Below are positions 43,237 through 51,651 of a stretch of DNA of 64,000 nt, piece by piece; position 1 is the first letter of the stretch, and each line of letters begins with the position of its first letter. The notes beneath the pieces are model-generated. The model did not search any database. It was given only the letters and a program-made list of their open reading frames with translations, and was not told the DNA's origin. The position numbers and the translations under genes were made by a program. The stretch is from Pseudomonas peradeniyensis (GTDB taxonomy: Bacteria > Pseudomonadota > Gammaproteobacteria > Pseudomonadales > Pseudomonadaceae). The stretch lies in contig NZ_JABWRJ020000004.1 of assembly GCF_014268935.2 (NCBI RefSeq), positions 434,001 through 498,000 of the forward strand, written 5' to 3'.

Positions 43237-45066
43237 ATGAACCATGAGCTGCTCTGGGTCCTAGGCCTGCTGGCCGTCGTCGTCGTCCTGTTCATCATCA
43301 ACCGTCCGCGCATGGACGTGGTCGCGCTGCTGGTGATCCTCGCGCTGCCGCTGTCCGGCATTCTCACCGTCGAGCAGGCCCTGGCCGGTTTCAGCGACCC
43401 CAACGTGGTGCTGATCGCCGCGCTGTTCGTGATCGGTGAAGGGCTGGTGCGCACCGGTATCGCCTATCGCATCGGCGAATGGATGAGCGAGCGCGCCGGC
43501 AACAGCGAGGCGCGCCTGCTGGTGCTGCTGATGGTGGCAGTGGCCGGCCTGGGCTCGGTGATGAGCTCCACCGGCGTGGTGGCGATCTTCATCCCGGTGG
43601 TGCTGAGCATCGCCGCGCGCCTGCAGCTCTCGCCTAGCCGGCTGATGATGCCGCTGAGCTTCGCCGGCCTGATCAGCGGCATGCTCAGCCTGGTGGCGAC
43701 CCCGCCGAACGTGGTGGTGCACAGCGAGCTGGTGCGCCACGGCGAAAGCGGTTTCGGCTTTTTCAGCTTCACCCCCTTCGGCCTGGTGGTGCTGGTGCTG
43801 GGCATCGGCTACATGCTGCTGACCCGCCATTGGCTCAACGGCGAGGTACGCAAGGACGGCCGCGTCGAGAGCCGCCGCACCCTGCTCGACCTGGTGCTGG
43901 ACTACAAGCTCAGCGGCCGCGAGCGGCGCCTGCGCATCCGCCCCCATTCGCCGCTGATCGGCCACACCCTGGGCGAGCTGGAACTGCGCACCCGCCACGG
44001 CGCCAACGTGATCGGCATCGAGCGCCAGCACAAGTTCACCACCCGGGTGATCACCGCCGACTCCGGTACCCTGCTGCAACAGGACGACGTGCTGCTGCTG
44101 GACCTGTTCGCCAACCGCGACGACCTGCGCAGCCTGTGCCAGTCGATGCTGCTCGAGCCCCTGCACTTCAAGGCGGCCTATTTCATCGACCAGTCCCAGG
44201 AAGTGGGCATGGCCGAGATCTCGCTGCCTCCGGGCTCGCAACTGATCGGCAAGACCCTTCTCGAGCTGACCTTCCGCACCCGCTACGACCTCAACGTGGT
44301 CGGCCTGCGCCGCGACCAGCAGGCGATCGAAGGGCAGCTGGTGGAAGAAAAGCTGCGCCTGGGCGACACCCTGCTGGTGGTTGGTCCGTGGAAGGCAGTG
44401 CGCCAGCTGCAGGGCAAGCCCCGCGACTTCCTGGTGTTGAGTCTGCCGGCGGAGATCGACCAGGTCGCCCCGGCCCGCGCCCGCGCGCCCTACGCGCTGA
44501 TCAGCCTGGCGGTGATGGTCGGGTTGATGGTCAGCGGCCTGGTACCCAACGTCATCGCCGCCTTGATCGGCTGCCTGCTGATGGGCGCCGGCCGTTGCAT
44601 CGACATGAACAGCGCCTACCGCGCCATCCACTGGCAGAGCCTGGTGCTGATCGTCGGCATGCTGCCATTCGCCCTGGCCCTGCAGAAGACCGGCGGCATC
44701 GACCTGGCCGTCGGCGCGCTGGTCGGTGCCCTCGGCGGCGCCGGGCCGAGCGTGATCCTCGCCTGTCTGTTCGCCCTCACCGCGCTGATCGGCCTGTTCA
44801 TCTCCAACACCGCGACGGCGGTGCTGATGGCCCCGGTGGCGGTCAGCACCGCGCAGCAGCTGGGCATGTCGCCCTACCCGTTCGCCATGACCGTGGCCCT
44901 GGCGGCGTCGGCGGCGTTCATGACCCCGGTGTCGTCGCCGGTCAACACCCTGGTGTTGGGCCCCGGCCAGTATCGCTTCGCCGACTTCGTCAAAATCGGG
45001 GTGCCCTTCACCCTGCTGGTGATGCTGGTCACGGTGCTGATGGTGCCGTGGGTGTTCGGCCTGTAG
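43237..45066 (+). CDS. SLC13/DASS family permease with TrkA-C domains
   Basis: This 609-residue protein has an N-terminal and a C-terminal group of transmembrane helices, about 12 in total. Two RCK-C/TrkA-C-like domains lie between them (about residues 215-300 and 325-400, with LIGHTLGELELRTRHGANVIGI and LIGKTLLELTFRTRYDLNVVGL). SNT signatures appear as VMSSTGVVAIFIPVVLSI and FISNTATAVLMAPV. Transport of dicarboxylates, sulfate or a similar anion is likely. The start ATG 43237 has a weak ribosome site 12 bases upstream. Confidence 0.9.
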   Translation: MNHELLWVLGLLAVVVVLFIINRPRMDVVALLVILALPLSGILTVEQALAGFSDPNVVLIAALFVIGEGLVRTGIAYRIGEWMSERAGNSEARLLVLLMVAVAGLGSVMSSTGVVAIFIPVVLSIAARLQLSPSRLMMPLSFAGLISGMLSLVATPPNVVVHSELVRHGESGFGFFSFTPFGLVVLVLGIGYMLLTRHWLNGEVRKDGRVESRRTLLDLVLDYKLSGRERRLRIRPHSPLIGHTLGELELRTRHGANVIGIERQHKFTTRVITADSGTLLQQDDVLLLDLFANRDDLRSLCQSMLLEPLHFKAAYFIDQSQEVGMAEISLPPGSQLIGKTLLELTFRTRYDLNVVGLRRDQQAIEGQLVEEKLRLGDTLLVVGPWKAVRQLQGKPRDFLVLSLPAEIDQVAPARARAPYALISLAVMVGLMVSGLVPNVIAALIGCLLMGAGRCIDMNSAYRAIHWQSLVLIVGMLPFALALQKTGGIDLAVGALVGALGGAGPSVILACLFALTALIGLFISNTATAVLMAPVAVSTAQQLGMSPYPFAMTVALAASAAFMTPVSSPVNTLVLGPGQYRFADFVKIGVPFTLLVMLVTVLMVPWVFGL

Positions 45067-45196
45067 TCGGCGGCACGATCCAGGCGATTTGCGGCGAATT
45101 GACATCAATTGGCGACTTGAAAGACACTCACAGACTATCGTCCCAGGTGCCTACAGCCGTTTTCCTGGATTCTGTCTTCGCTTGCCGGTCGAGCCC

Positions 45197-46600
45197 ATGG
45201 TGTCACCAGCCCTGTCGCGCCTGCTGCCCCTGCTGAGCCTGTTCGGCCTGACCTTGGCCTTGACCCTGGCCGGCATCCTCGCCCGCCCCATCGAATCGCT
45301 GTCGCTGTTCTGGCCGGTGAACGCGGTGCTCGCCGGGGTGCTGCTGCGCAATCCGCGCCAGGCCACCCCCTCCGGCTTCGCCCTGATCTACCTGGCCATG
45401 GTGGTCGCCGACCTGGCCTGCGGCAGCGCCTGGAAGCCAGCCCTGTGGTTCAACCTGTGCAACCTTGGCGCCATCGTCAGCATCTGGTACCTGATGGCCC
45501 GCCTGCCACGCGTGCATCGACGCCTGCGCACGCCCCACGGCACCCTGTACCTGTTCGGCGCCTGCGCGGTCGGTGCCATGGTCGCCGCCAGCCTGGCCTG
45601 CGTGATGGCCACGCCCTGGTTCGAACAATCGCTGCGCGCCACCTGGCTTGCCTGGTTCAGCGAACAGTTCTCCACCAGCGTGCTGGTCCTGCCCGTGCTG
45701 CTCACCGCTCCCTCGCCACGCGCCCTGAGCGGCCACGGCAGCGCCAGCCAGCCGATCCGCCTGGCGCCGCTGCTGGTGCTGCTGGCCTCACTGGCGGTCA
45801 GCATCCTCTTCGGCGGCCCCGGGGCGATCGCCTTCCCGATCGCCGCGCTGTTGTGGTGCGCGCTCAGCTACTCACCGTTCCTGGTAGCGCTGCTGGCGCT
45901 CACCGCCGGCAGCACGCTGATCGTCGCCGTGGCGCAGAACCTCATGCACTTCAGCATCCCGCAGAGCGAATCGGGGGTCACCACCCTGATGTCGGCGCGC
46001 CTGGGCATCGCCATGTTGGTGCTCGGCCCGCTGGTGCTGGCCTGCGTCAGCAGCGCCAACCGCAGCCTGATGGCGCGCCTGGCGCATCAGGCGACCATCG
46101 ACCACCTGACCGGGGCCCTCAGCCGCAGCGCCTTCATCCGCCGCGCCCACGCCCTGCTCGACAACCGCCAGCAAGCGCCGCTGACCTTGATGATGCTCGA
46201 CATCGATCACTTCAAGACCATCAACGACCAGCATGGCCACGCAGTCGGCGACCAGGTGCTGCGCCAGTTCGCCACCACCCTGCAGGACCAGCTGCATGAC
46301 GGCGAGCTGTTCGCCCGCCTGGGCGGCGAGGAATTCGTCATCGTCGTCCCGGGGCTGGCGCCGGAGCTGGCCAGGTTCACCGCCGAGCGCCTGCGCCGGG
46401 CGGTACAGGACCAGCACATCGCGCAGCCCGGGCAGGCGCTGCGGATCACCGTGAGCATCGGCGTAAGCGGCTGCGCCGCCGACACCCCGGCGCCCAGCCT
46501 GGACGAACTGCTGGCCAGCGCCGACCAGGCGCTCTACCGAGCCAAGGCCCAGGGCCGCAACCGGGTCGAGCAGGCCGAGGGGCAGCGCCAGGTGGTATGA
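45197..46600 (+). CDS. membrane-bound diguanylate cyclase (MASE1-like plus GGDEF)
   Basis: This 467-residue protein has an N-terminal membrane module of about eight helices resembling MASE1, including FWPVNAVLAGVLLRNP, and a GGDEF domain. The active site is GGEEF (residues 376-380), preceded by LDIDHFKTINDQHGHAVGDQVL with metal and substrate residues. The I-site RxxD is absent five residues before GGEEF, so feedback inhibition is unlikely. The start ATG 45197 is chosen because the membrane module begins right after; upstream ATGs add a non-family stretch. No EAL domain. It makes c-di-GMP. Confidence 0.92.
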   Translation: MVSPALSRLLPLLSLFGLTLALTLAGILARPIESLSLFWPVNAVLAGVLLRNPRQATPSGFALIYLAMVVADLACGSAWKPALWFNLCNLGAIVSIWYLMARLPRVHRRLRTPHGTLYLFGACAVGAMVAASLACVMATPWFEQSLRATWLAWFSEQFSTSVLVLPVLLTAPSPRALSGHGSASQPIRLAPLLVLLASLAVSILFGGPGAIAFPIAALLWCALSYSPFLVALLALTAGSTLIVAVAQNLMHFSIPQSESGVTTLMSARLGIAMLVLGPLVLACVSSANRSLMARLAHQATIDHLTGALSRSAFIRRAHALLDNRQQAPLTLMMLDIDHFKTINDQHGHAVGDQVLRQFATTLQDQLHDGELFARLGGEEFVIVVPGLAPELARFTAERLRRAVQDQHIAQPGQALRITVSIGVSGCAADTPAPSLDELLASADQALYRAKAQGRNRVEQAEGQRQVV

Positions 46601-46601
46601 C

Positions 46602-47363
46602 TCAGCCGGCCAGCAGGTCCCAGCTCAGCTTGGCGATCAGCACGCATAGCAACACCAGGAACAGACCGCGCACGAACCCGGCACCCTTGCGCACCGCCAG
46701 CCAGGTGCCGGTCAGCGCGCCGAGAATGTTGAACAGCGCCATCGGCAGCGCGATGGCCCACAGCACATTGCCCGACGGAATGAAGAACACCAGCGCGGCC
46801 AGGTTGGTGGCGATGTTGACCAGCTTGGCCGAGGCCGAGGCATGCAGGAAATCCAGGGCGAAGAAGCGGATGAACAGGAAGATCAGGAAGCTGCCGGTGC
46901 CTGGACCGAACAATCCGTCATAGAAGCCGATGGCGCCGCCGATCAGCACCGCCAGGCACTGTTCCTTGCCGCCGATCACCCTGGGTTTGTGCAAGGTACC
47001 GAAGTCCTTCTTGCAGAAGGTGTAGATGGCCATCAGCACGATCAGCACCAGCACCATCGGCCGCATCACGCTGGCCGGCACCAGCGACACGGTGGCCGCG
47101 CCGCAGAACGACATCACGAAGGCGCTCAGCGCCGCCGGCACGATCAGCCCCCAGTCCAGCTTGACCTTGCGAATGAACGAACGCGCCGCAAAGCTGGTGC
47201 CGCACACCGAGGCCAGTTTGTTGCTGCCCAGCAACGCCGCCGGCTGGGCATTGGGCAGCACGTTGAACAGCGCCGGGATCTGGATCAACCCGCCGCCTCC
47301 CACGGCGGCGTCGATCAGGCCAGCGGCGAAGGCAAACAGTGAAAGCAGGGCGATATCCATCAT
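46602..47363 (-). CDS. sulfite exporter TauE/SafE (TSUP) family transporter
   Basis: This 253-residue membrane protein has about eight helices. The TSUP repeats are visible as GLIDAAVGGGGLIQIPALF near the N-terminus and GFYDGLFGPGTGSFLIFLFI in the middle. It probably moves a small anion or sulfonate out of the cell. ATG 47363 and ATG 47360 are both possible starts. It is divergent from a LysR gene with an inverted repeat in between. Confidence 0.9.
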   Translation of the reverse strand: MMDIALLSLFAFAAGLIDAAVGGGGLIQIPALFNVLPNAQPAALLGSNKLASVCGTSFAARSFIRKVKLDWGLIVPAALSAFVMSFCGAATVSLVPASVMRPMVLVLIVLMAIYTFCKKDFGTLHKPRVIGGKEQCLAVLIGGAIGFYDGLFGPGTGSFLIFLFIRFFALDFLHASASAKLVNIATNLAALVFFIPSGNVLWAIALPMALFNILGALTGTWLAVRKGAGFVRGLFLVLLCVLIAKLSWDLLAG

Positions 47364-47433
47364 CTCGGGGGTCCGGGCGGCATAAAACAGGCTGCCAGAC
47401 TAATCAAAGCGGCGCGCTTGTGTTGAAATGCCA

Positions 47434-47452
47434 TATTGCGAAAACTGCAATA
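47434..47452. promoter_or_regulatory. inverted repeat between TSUP and lysR genes
   Basis: TATTGC-N7-GCAATA contains a T-N11-A spacing as in LysR boxes and lies 12 bases before the lysR ATG. Confidence 0.5.
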
Positions 47453-47464
47453 AGGATCCCCGCA

Positions 47465-48382
47465 ATGGCACTGGACATGCTGCGTGAAATACAGGCGTTC
47501 GTCAGCGTCGCGCACAAGCGCAGCTTCGTCAGCGCCGCCCGTGCCTTGGGTCGCTCACCCAGCGCGGTAACACGGGCCGTGCAGGCCCTGGAGGATAACA
47601 GCGGCGCCAAGCTGTTCAACCGCAGCGCCAGCTCGGTATCCCTGACCGAAGCTGGCGAACGGCTGCTGCCCCACGCCGAACGCTTGCTGGATGTGCAACG
47701 GGATGCCGCCGATGAACTGGCGGCGCTGACCGGCGACGCCCAGGGCTGGATCCGCCTGGCCGCGCCCGAGGTGCTGGCCCAGCAAGTGCTGCCAGCGGTG
47801 CTGGCCGAATTTGCCCGACGCCACCCCCACGTCACCCTCGACGTACAGTACGGCGACCAGGCCTTCGACCCGTTGCAAGGCAAGCTGGACTTCGTGATCC
47901 GCGGGGCCTTCCCGCAGTCCAGCGAGCTGATCGGCTATCCACTATGGCGTTACCGCCGCCATCTCTACGCCAGCCCTCAGTACCTGGCATTGGCCGGCAC
48001 ACCGCAGGCACTGGAAGACCTGGAGCGGCATACGCTGATCCTGCACACCGCGCCGCGCATCCTGAAGGCCTGGCATTTCAGCAAGGACGGACACATCGTC
48101 AGCCTGCGCCCGCGACCACGGCTGCGCCTGGGCTCGGGGGTGGCGGTGCTGCAAAGTACCCTGGCGGGGGCCGGTATCGCCCGGCTGGCGGATTGGCTGG
48201 GGGAGCCGGAGGTACGTGCCGGGCGCCTGGTGCGGGTCTGCCCCGACTACCACCTGACATCCAGTACCGGGCAGGACCCGCAGATGCACGCCGTGTACCC
48301 GGCCGGCGACCTGCCGGCGAAGGTCCGTGAGCTGCTGCAGACCCTGCGCGAGGCAGGCGCGCGGAGTGTTAAACAGTCCTGA
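47465..48382 (+). CDS. LysR family transcriptional regulator
   Basis: This 305-residue regulator has an N-terminal HTH (EIQAFVSVAHKRSFVSAARALGRSPSAVTRAVQALE) and a substrate-binding domain from about residue 90. It belongs to the group with RSPSAVTRAV. It likely controls the divergent TSUP transporter. The start is ATG 47465. Effector unknown. A small inverted repeat (TGAACAG-GG-CTGTTCA) overlaps its stop. Confidence 0.92.
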   Translation: MALDMLREIQAFVSVAHKRSFVSAARALGRSPSAVTRAVQALEDNSGAKLFNRSASSVSLTEAGERLLPHAERLLDVQRDAADELAALTGDAQGWIRLAAPEVLAQQVLPAVLAEFARRHPHVTLDVQYGDQAFDPLQGKLDFVIRGAFPQSSELIGYPLWRYRRHLYASPQYLALAGTPQALEDLERHTLILHTAPRILKAWHFSKDGHIVSLRPRPRLRLGSGVAVLQSTLAGAGIARLADWLGEPEVRAGRLVRVCPDYHLTSSTGQDPQMHAVYPAGDLPAKVRELLQTLREAGARSVKQS

Positions 48383-48503
48383 ACAGGGCTGTTCACTTTC
48401 TGCTCAATCTGACAGAGGCCTTGAAAACAATGGCCTGTAGCGCTTTATCCACAGACCTACCCACGATTTTTGTGGACAGTTTCTACAAGCCTTGAAGGAT
48501 TTT

Positions 48504-48695
48504 TTACAAGCGCAGCAAGGCCGCATTGGCCAACTTGACCAACTCGATCCATTCGCTTGCGCTGATCACACCGGAACGCTCCAACTCTTCGGCACGGCGC
48601 AGTGCCTGATCGTAGTCCGCTTCGTGGAGGATGCCCTCACCGAGAAAACGACCGCGCCACTCCAGCATCGCTGCAGTGCCTTTCTTGCATTCCAT
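48504..48695 (-). CDS. small conserved-type protein, unknown
   Basis: This 63-residue helical, acidic protein (MECKKGTAAMLEWRGRFLGE, then DYDQALRRAEELERSGVISASEWIELVKLANAALLRL) has no signal or membrane segment. ATG 48695 is taken as start; a ribosome site (GGAG) stands 13 bases away, so a nearer start is not excluded. No function is recognised. Confidence 0.55.
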   Translation of the reverse strand: MECKKGTAAMLEWRGRFLGEGILHEADYDQALRRAEELERSGVISASEWIELVKLANAALLRL

Positions 48696-48901
48696 AGTGT
48701 GTATTGTCTCCAAGGCAAGTAAACGGCCCGTGTACCCGGGCCCTGGGATTGGGGGCGGGAGATTACACGAGCGACTTGTACTTGAGAACGACTTGCAGCT
48801 ACCGCTTGTCTAGACGACTGCGGCCAGGAGGCGGGAAAATCTTGGGGAAGGGTCTGGCCCGCCATTGCGCCAGGCGGGCCGGGACAGGAAAATTTTACGG
48901 C

Positions 48902-48985
48902 TCAGCTTGGCGGAATGGTGCCCAGCAGGCCAATCATGATAGTCAGCAGCAGAAAACCACCCAGAAACAGCGCGAGCTTGCCCAT
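48902..48985 (-). CDS. 27-residue single-helix membrane peptide
   Basis: This ORF encodes 27 residues, MGKLALFLGGFLLLTIMIGL then LGTIPPS: a positively charged start, one hydrophobic helix and a polar end. GAGG stands five bases before the ATG at 48985. Length and composition fit small membrane proteins of bacteria. It is too short for most gene callers. No gene overlaps it. Confidence 0.55.
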   Translation of the reverse strand: MGKLALFLGGFLLLTIMIGLLGTIPPS

Positions 48986-49165
48986 CGGAACCTCTACAGT
49001 GTGATGACGTAACGGCGGGGCTGGCCGCTGCGGCAGTGCAGCGGGGCAGCCTGCCCAGCGCACACCGGGTTGGAAGGCTGGGCCTGAACGTATTGTCCGG
49101 CAGCGGCTGATACGGTTACAGATTCAGGTTCGTGGAAAAAAAGCATATCAGATGATGATTTCTCC
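48986..49165. other. gene-free stretch with no recognised element
   Basis: No convincing ORF or structured RNA is seen between the small membrane peptide and the REP pair. It should contain the peptide's promoter on the minus strand. Confidence 0.5.
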
Positions 49166-49245
49166 CATCGCGGGGAAGCCCGCTCCCACGGGTAAACGAC
49201 GCGAGGTTAATGCGATCGGCGTGGGAGCGGGCTTGCCCCGCGATG
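49166..49245. repeat. REP pair
   Basis: Two inverted REP cores lie upstream of the isochorismatase-like gene; the first copy lacks one C. Confidence 0.88.
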
Positions 49246-49308
49246 ACATCCGCGCCAGCAACACACCTGTGCTACGGTCCGAAGCCCAGACAAGGAGAAC
49301 TCCCGGAG

Positions 49309-49869
49309 ATGACCGCGCCCGCCAGCAACGCCGCCTTGCTGATCATCGACATGCAGAACGGCATCAACCACCCACGCCTGGGCCGTCGTAACAACCCCGA
49401 AGCCGAACAGCGCATCAGCGAGCTGCTCGCCGCCTGGCGCGCAAGCACCCGTCCGGTGATACACGTGCGGCACATTTCCCGCGATCCGGATTCGGTGTTC
49501 TGGCCTGGCCAGCCCGGTTGCGAGTTCCAGCCAGCCTTCACCCCGCGGGCCAGCGAGACCGTGTTCGAAAAACACGTGCCCGACGCCTTCTGCAACAGTG
49601 GCCTTGAACGCTGGCTGCACCAGCGCGGCATCAGCCAACTGGTCATCGTCGGCGTGATCACCAACAACTCGGTGGAATCGACCGCGCGCTCGGCGGGCAA
49701 CCTGGGGTTTGATACGGTGGTGGTGGCCGATGCCTGCTACACCTTCGACCAGCATGACCTGCAAGGCCGGCTGTGGCCGGCGGAGGACGTCCATGCCCTG
49801 GCCCTGGGCAACCTGGCCATGGACTATGCGCGGATTCTCGACAGCGCGGCTGTACTGGCCATGGCCTGA
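49309..49869 (+). CDS. isochorismatase-like hydrolase with Ser in place of Cys
   Basis: This 186-residue protein has the isochorismatase fold. The catalytic Asp is D14 (LLIIDMQNG) and the Lys is K88 (FEKHVPDAF). The position usually filled by the catalytic Cys is S121 in GVITNNSVESTARSAG. Amidases of this family need that Cys; isochorismatases such as PhzD lack it. The protein may therefore be a vinyl-ether hydrolase, use another chemistry, or be inactive. The start is ATG 49309, which follows GGAG. No siderophore or phenazine genes are near. Confidence 0.88.
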   Translation: MTAPASNAALLIIDMQNGINHPRLGRRNNPEAEQRISELLAAWRASTRPVIHVRHISRDPDSVFWPGQPGCEFQPAFTPRASETVFEKHVPDAFCNSGLERWLHQRGISQLVIVGVITNNSVESTARSAGNLGFDTVVVADACYTFDQHDLQGRLWPAEDVHALALGNLAMDYARILDSAAVLAMA

Positions 49870-49871
49870 GC

Positions 49872-50225
49872 TCAGTCCTGCAGGCGCAGCTTCGCCAGCG
49901 GCACCCAGCCCAGCTCCCCGTTGCCAGCCCGACGGCACCAGAGCCAGCCGTTCAGGGGCCGCAGGCCCTCCAGCGACTGGCCGGGGTCGACGTCCAGCTC
50001 ATGGGCCGAATAGGCTTCCACTGCCCTGCCCCGGCCAACGCCAAGCCGCTCGATGAGCTGGCCGGGCACCCAGCCTGGCTCCTGGCCCTGGCAACTGCAC
50101 AGGTACCAGTCCTCCCAGTGCTCGTCGCCTTCGTAACGCTGGCCGATGTCCAGCAGCGTGCCTCGGGCGAAGGTGATGGGCGCAGGATACTCACTGCGGT
50201 GTGCGGCAATCACGACGTAGTTCAC
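49872..50225 (-). CDS. SH3-like domain protein
   Basis: This 117-residue protein comprises two SH3-like beta-barrel stretches: TFARGTLLDIGQRYEGDEHWEDWYLCSCQGQEPGWVPGQLIERLG and a second one ending GELGWVPLAKLRL. The start is GTG 50225, directly after a GGAGAGG ribosome site; longer in-frame starts add no family sequence. Two tandem modules suggest protein or peptide binding. Function unknown. The stop is two bases from the convergent isochorismatase-like gene. Confidence 0.75.
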   Translation of the reverse strand: MNYVVIAAHRSEYPAPITFARGTLLDIGQRYEGDEHWEDWYLCSCQGQEPGWVPGQLIERLGVGRGRAVEAYSAHELDVDPGQSLEGLRPLNGWLWCRRAGNGELGWVPLAKLRLQD

Positions 50226-50272
50226 AGGCCTCTCCCTGGCTGCGAAAAGCGTCGATGCTAGTCGAAGGCCCT

Positions 50273-50764
50273 TCAGAGCACCATGATCATTTCGTGCCAG
50301 GCCATGCCGCCATGATCGGAGGCCGACGGGCGTACATAGGCGTAGCCCATCTTCTCGTACAGCCCGACATGCCGCTCCTTGCACATCAGGTGAATGGTCG
50401 CCTTGCCGCGCTCGCGCATCTGCTCGACGAAGCGCGCCATCAGCCGGCGGGCATGGCCCAGGCCCTGGTACGCAGGGTCGAGCACCACCGACATGATCAC
50501 CACGTTAGGTGCCAGCGGATCATGCCCGACCAGCTCCTTGAAGGCCTCGTCGGACATCACCACCTGGTCGGCGCAGCCGCTGTTGATGAAGCCGATCACC
50601 TGGCCATCGGCCTCCAGCACCAGGAAGCCCTCCGGGTACTGGGCGATGCGCGTGGCGATCTTCTCCCGGGTGGCGGCTTCGTCGCCTTCGTAGGCGCTGG
50701 TTTCGATCTGGTAGCAACGGTCCACGTCGGTTGCCGTGGCCTGGCGGAACATCGGGGTGCTCAT
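50273..50764 (-). CDS. GNAT family N-acetyltransferase
   Basis: This 163-residue GNAT acetyltransferase has FRQATATDVDRCYQIETSAYEGDEAATREKIATRI, an acetyl-CoA loop VVLDPAYQGLGHARRLM and the end segment LMCKERHVGLYEKMGYAYV. The pattern matches the AANAT-like (arylalkylamine) group found in bacteria. ATG 50764 (MSTPMFRQA) is the chosen start. The gene lies on the minus strand between the SH3-like and SDR genes. Substrate unknown. Confidence 0.9.
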   Translation of the reverse strand: MSTPMFRQATATDVDRCYQIETSAYEGDEAATREKIATRIAQYPEGFLVLEADGQVIGFINSGCADQVVMSDEAFKELVGHDPLAPNVVIMSVVLDPAYQGLGHARRLMARFVEQMRERGKATIHLMCKERHVGLYEKMGYAYVRPSASDHGGMAWHEMIMVL

Positions 50765-50842
50765 GGGGCGGATCCGGATAGCGGTAAACAGGGGCGACAT
50801 GCTAACGGAAGTCGCCGCCCAGCTGTATGCCCGCCACGCCAG

Positions 50843-51547
50843 TTACACCGAACGGGTGATGCCGCCATCGACCCGCAGGTTCTGCCCGGTGATGTAGCCC
50901 GCGCCCTCGGAGGCCAGGAAGGCGACAGTGGCCGCAATTTCCTCGGCCTTGCCGTACCGCTCCATGGGAATCCGGCTACGGAATTCCGCTTTCTCCGGCA
51001 GACTGTCGATAAAGCCCGGCAGCACGTTGTTCATGCGGATGTTCTCGGCCGCGTAACGGTCGGCGAACAGCTTGGTGAAGGCCGCGAGCCCGGCGCGGAA
51101 CACCCCGGAGGTGGGGAACGCCGGATCCGGCTCGAAGGTGGCGAAGGTCGAGATGTTGATGATGGCACCGCCGCCCTGGCGCTGCATGATCGGCGTCACC
51201 AGGCGGGTCGGGCGCACCACGTTGAGGAAGTACACCTCCATGCCACGGTGCCAGTCGTCGTCGCTCAGCTCGAGGACCGGCGCACGCGGCCCGTGGCCTG
51301 CGCTGTTGACCAGCACATCGACCCGCCCCCATTGCTGCATCACGGTATCCACCAGACGCTGCAGGTCTTCTACCGACTGGTTGGAGCCGGTCACACCGAT
51401 GCCGCCCAGCTCGGCCGCCAGCGCCTCGCCCTTGCCGGACGACGACAGGATCGCCACCCTGAAGCCATCGGCGGCCAGCCGCCGCGCGGCCTCGGCACCC
51501 ATGCCACTGCCACCTGCGGTAATGATTGCGACTTTCTGCGAAGACAT
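50843..51547 (-). CDS. SDR-fold protein lacking the catalytic Tyr and Lys
   Basis: This 234-residue protein is a short-chain dehydrogenase by fold, with IITAGGSGMGAEAARRLA at the NAD(P) site, VNSAGHGP and the end VDGGI. S133 of the catalytic serine strand (IINIST) is present. The YxxxK motif, however, reads SGVFR (S147, R151), so both catalytic residues are gone. It may bind a cofactor or ligand for regulation, or use different chemistry. It is divergent from a LysR gene. Confidence 0.88.
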   Translation of the reverse strand: MSSQKVAIITAGGSGMGAEAARRLAADGFRVAILSSSGKGEALAAELGGIGVTGSNQSVEDLQRLVDTVMQQWGRVDVLVNSAGHGPRAPVLELSDDDWHRGMEVYFLNVVRPTRLVTPIMQRQGGGAIINISTFATFEPDPAFPTSGVFRAGLAAFTKLFADRYAAENIRMNNVLPGFIDSLPEKAEFRSRIPMERYGKAEEIAATVAFLASEGAGYITGQNLRVDGGITRSV

Positions 51548-51651
51548 ATGCTGCTCCTTCGGGGGAGTTGATCAAGTAGGCCCATGAAGCCAGAATCCGG
51601 CTGACCGCACCAATCACAAATACTGGCAGCAGCCTGCAGGAAATCTACTGG

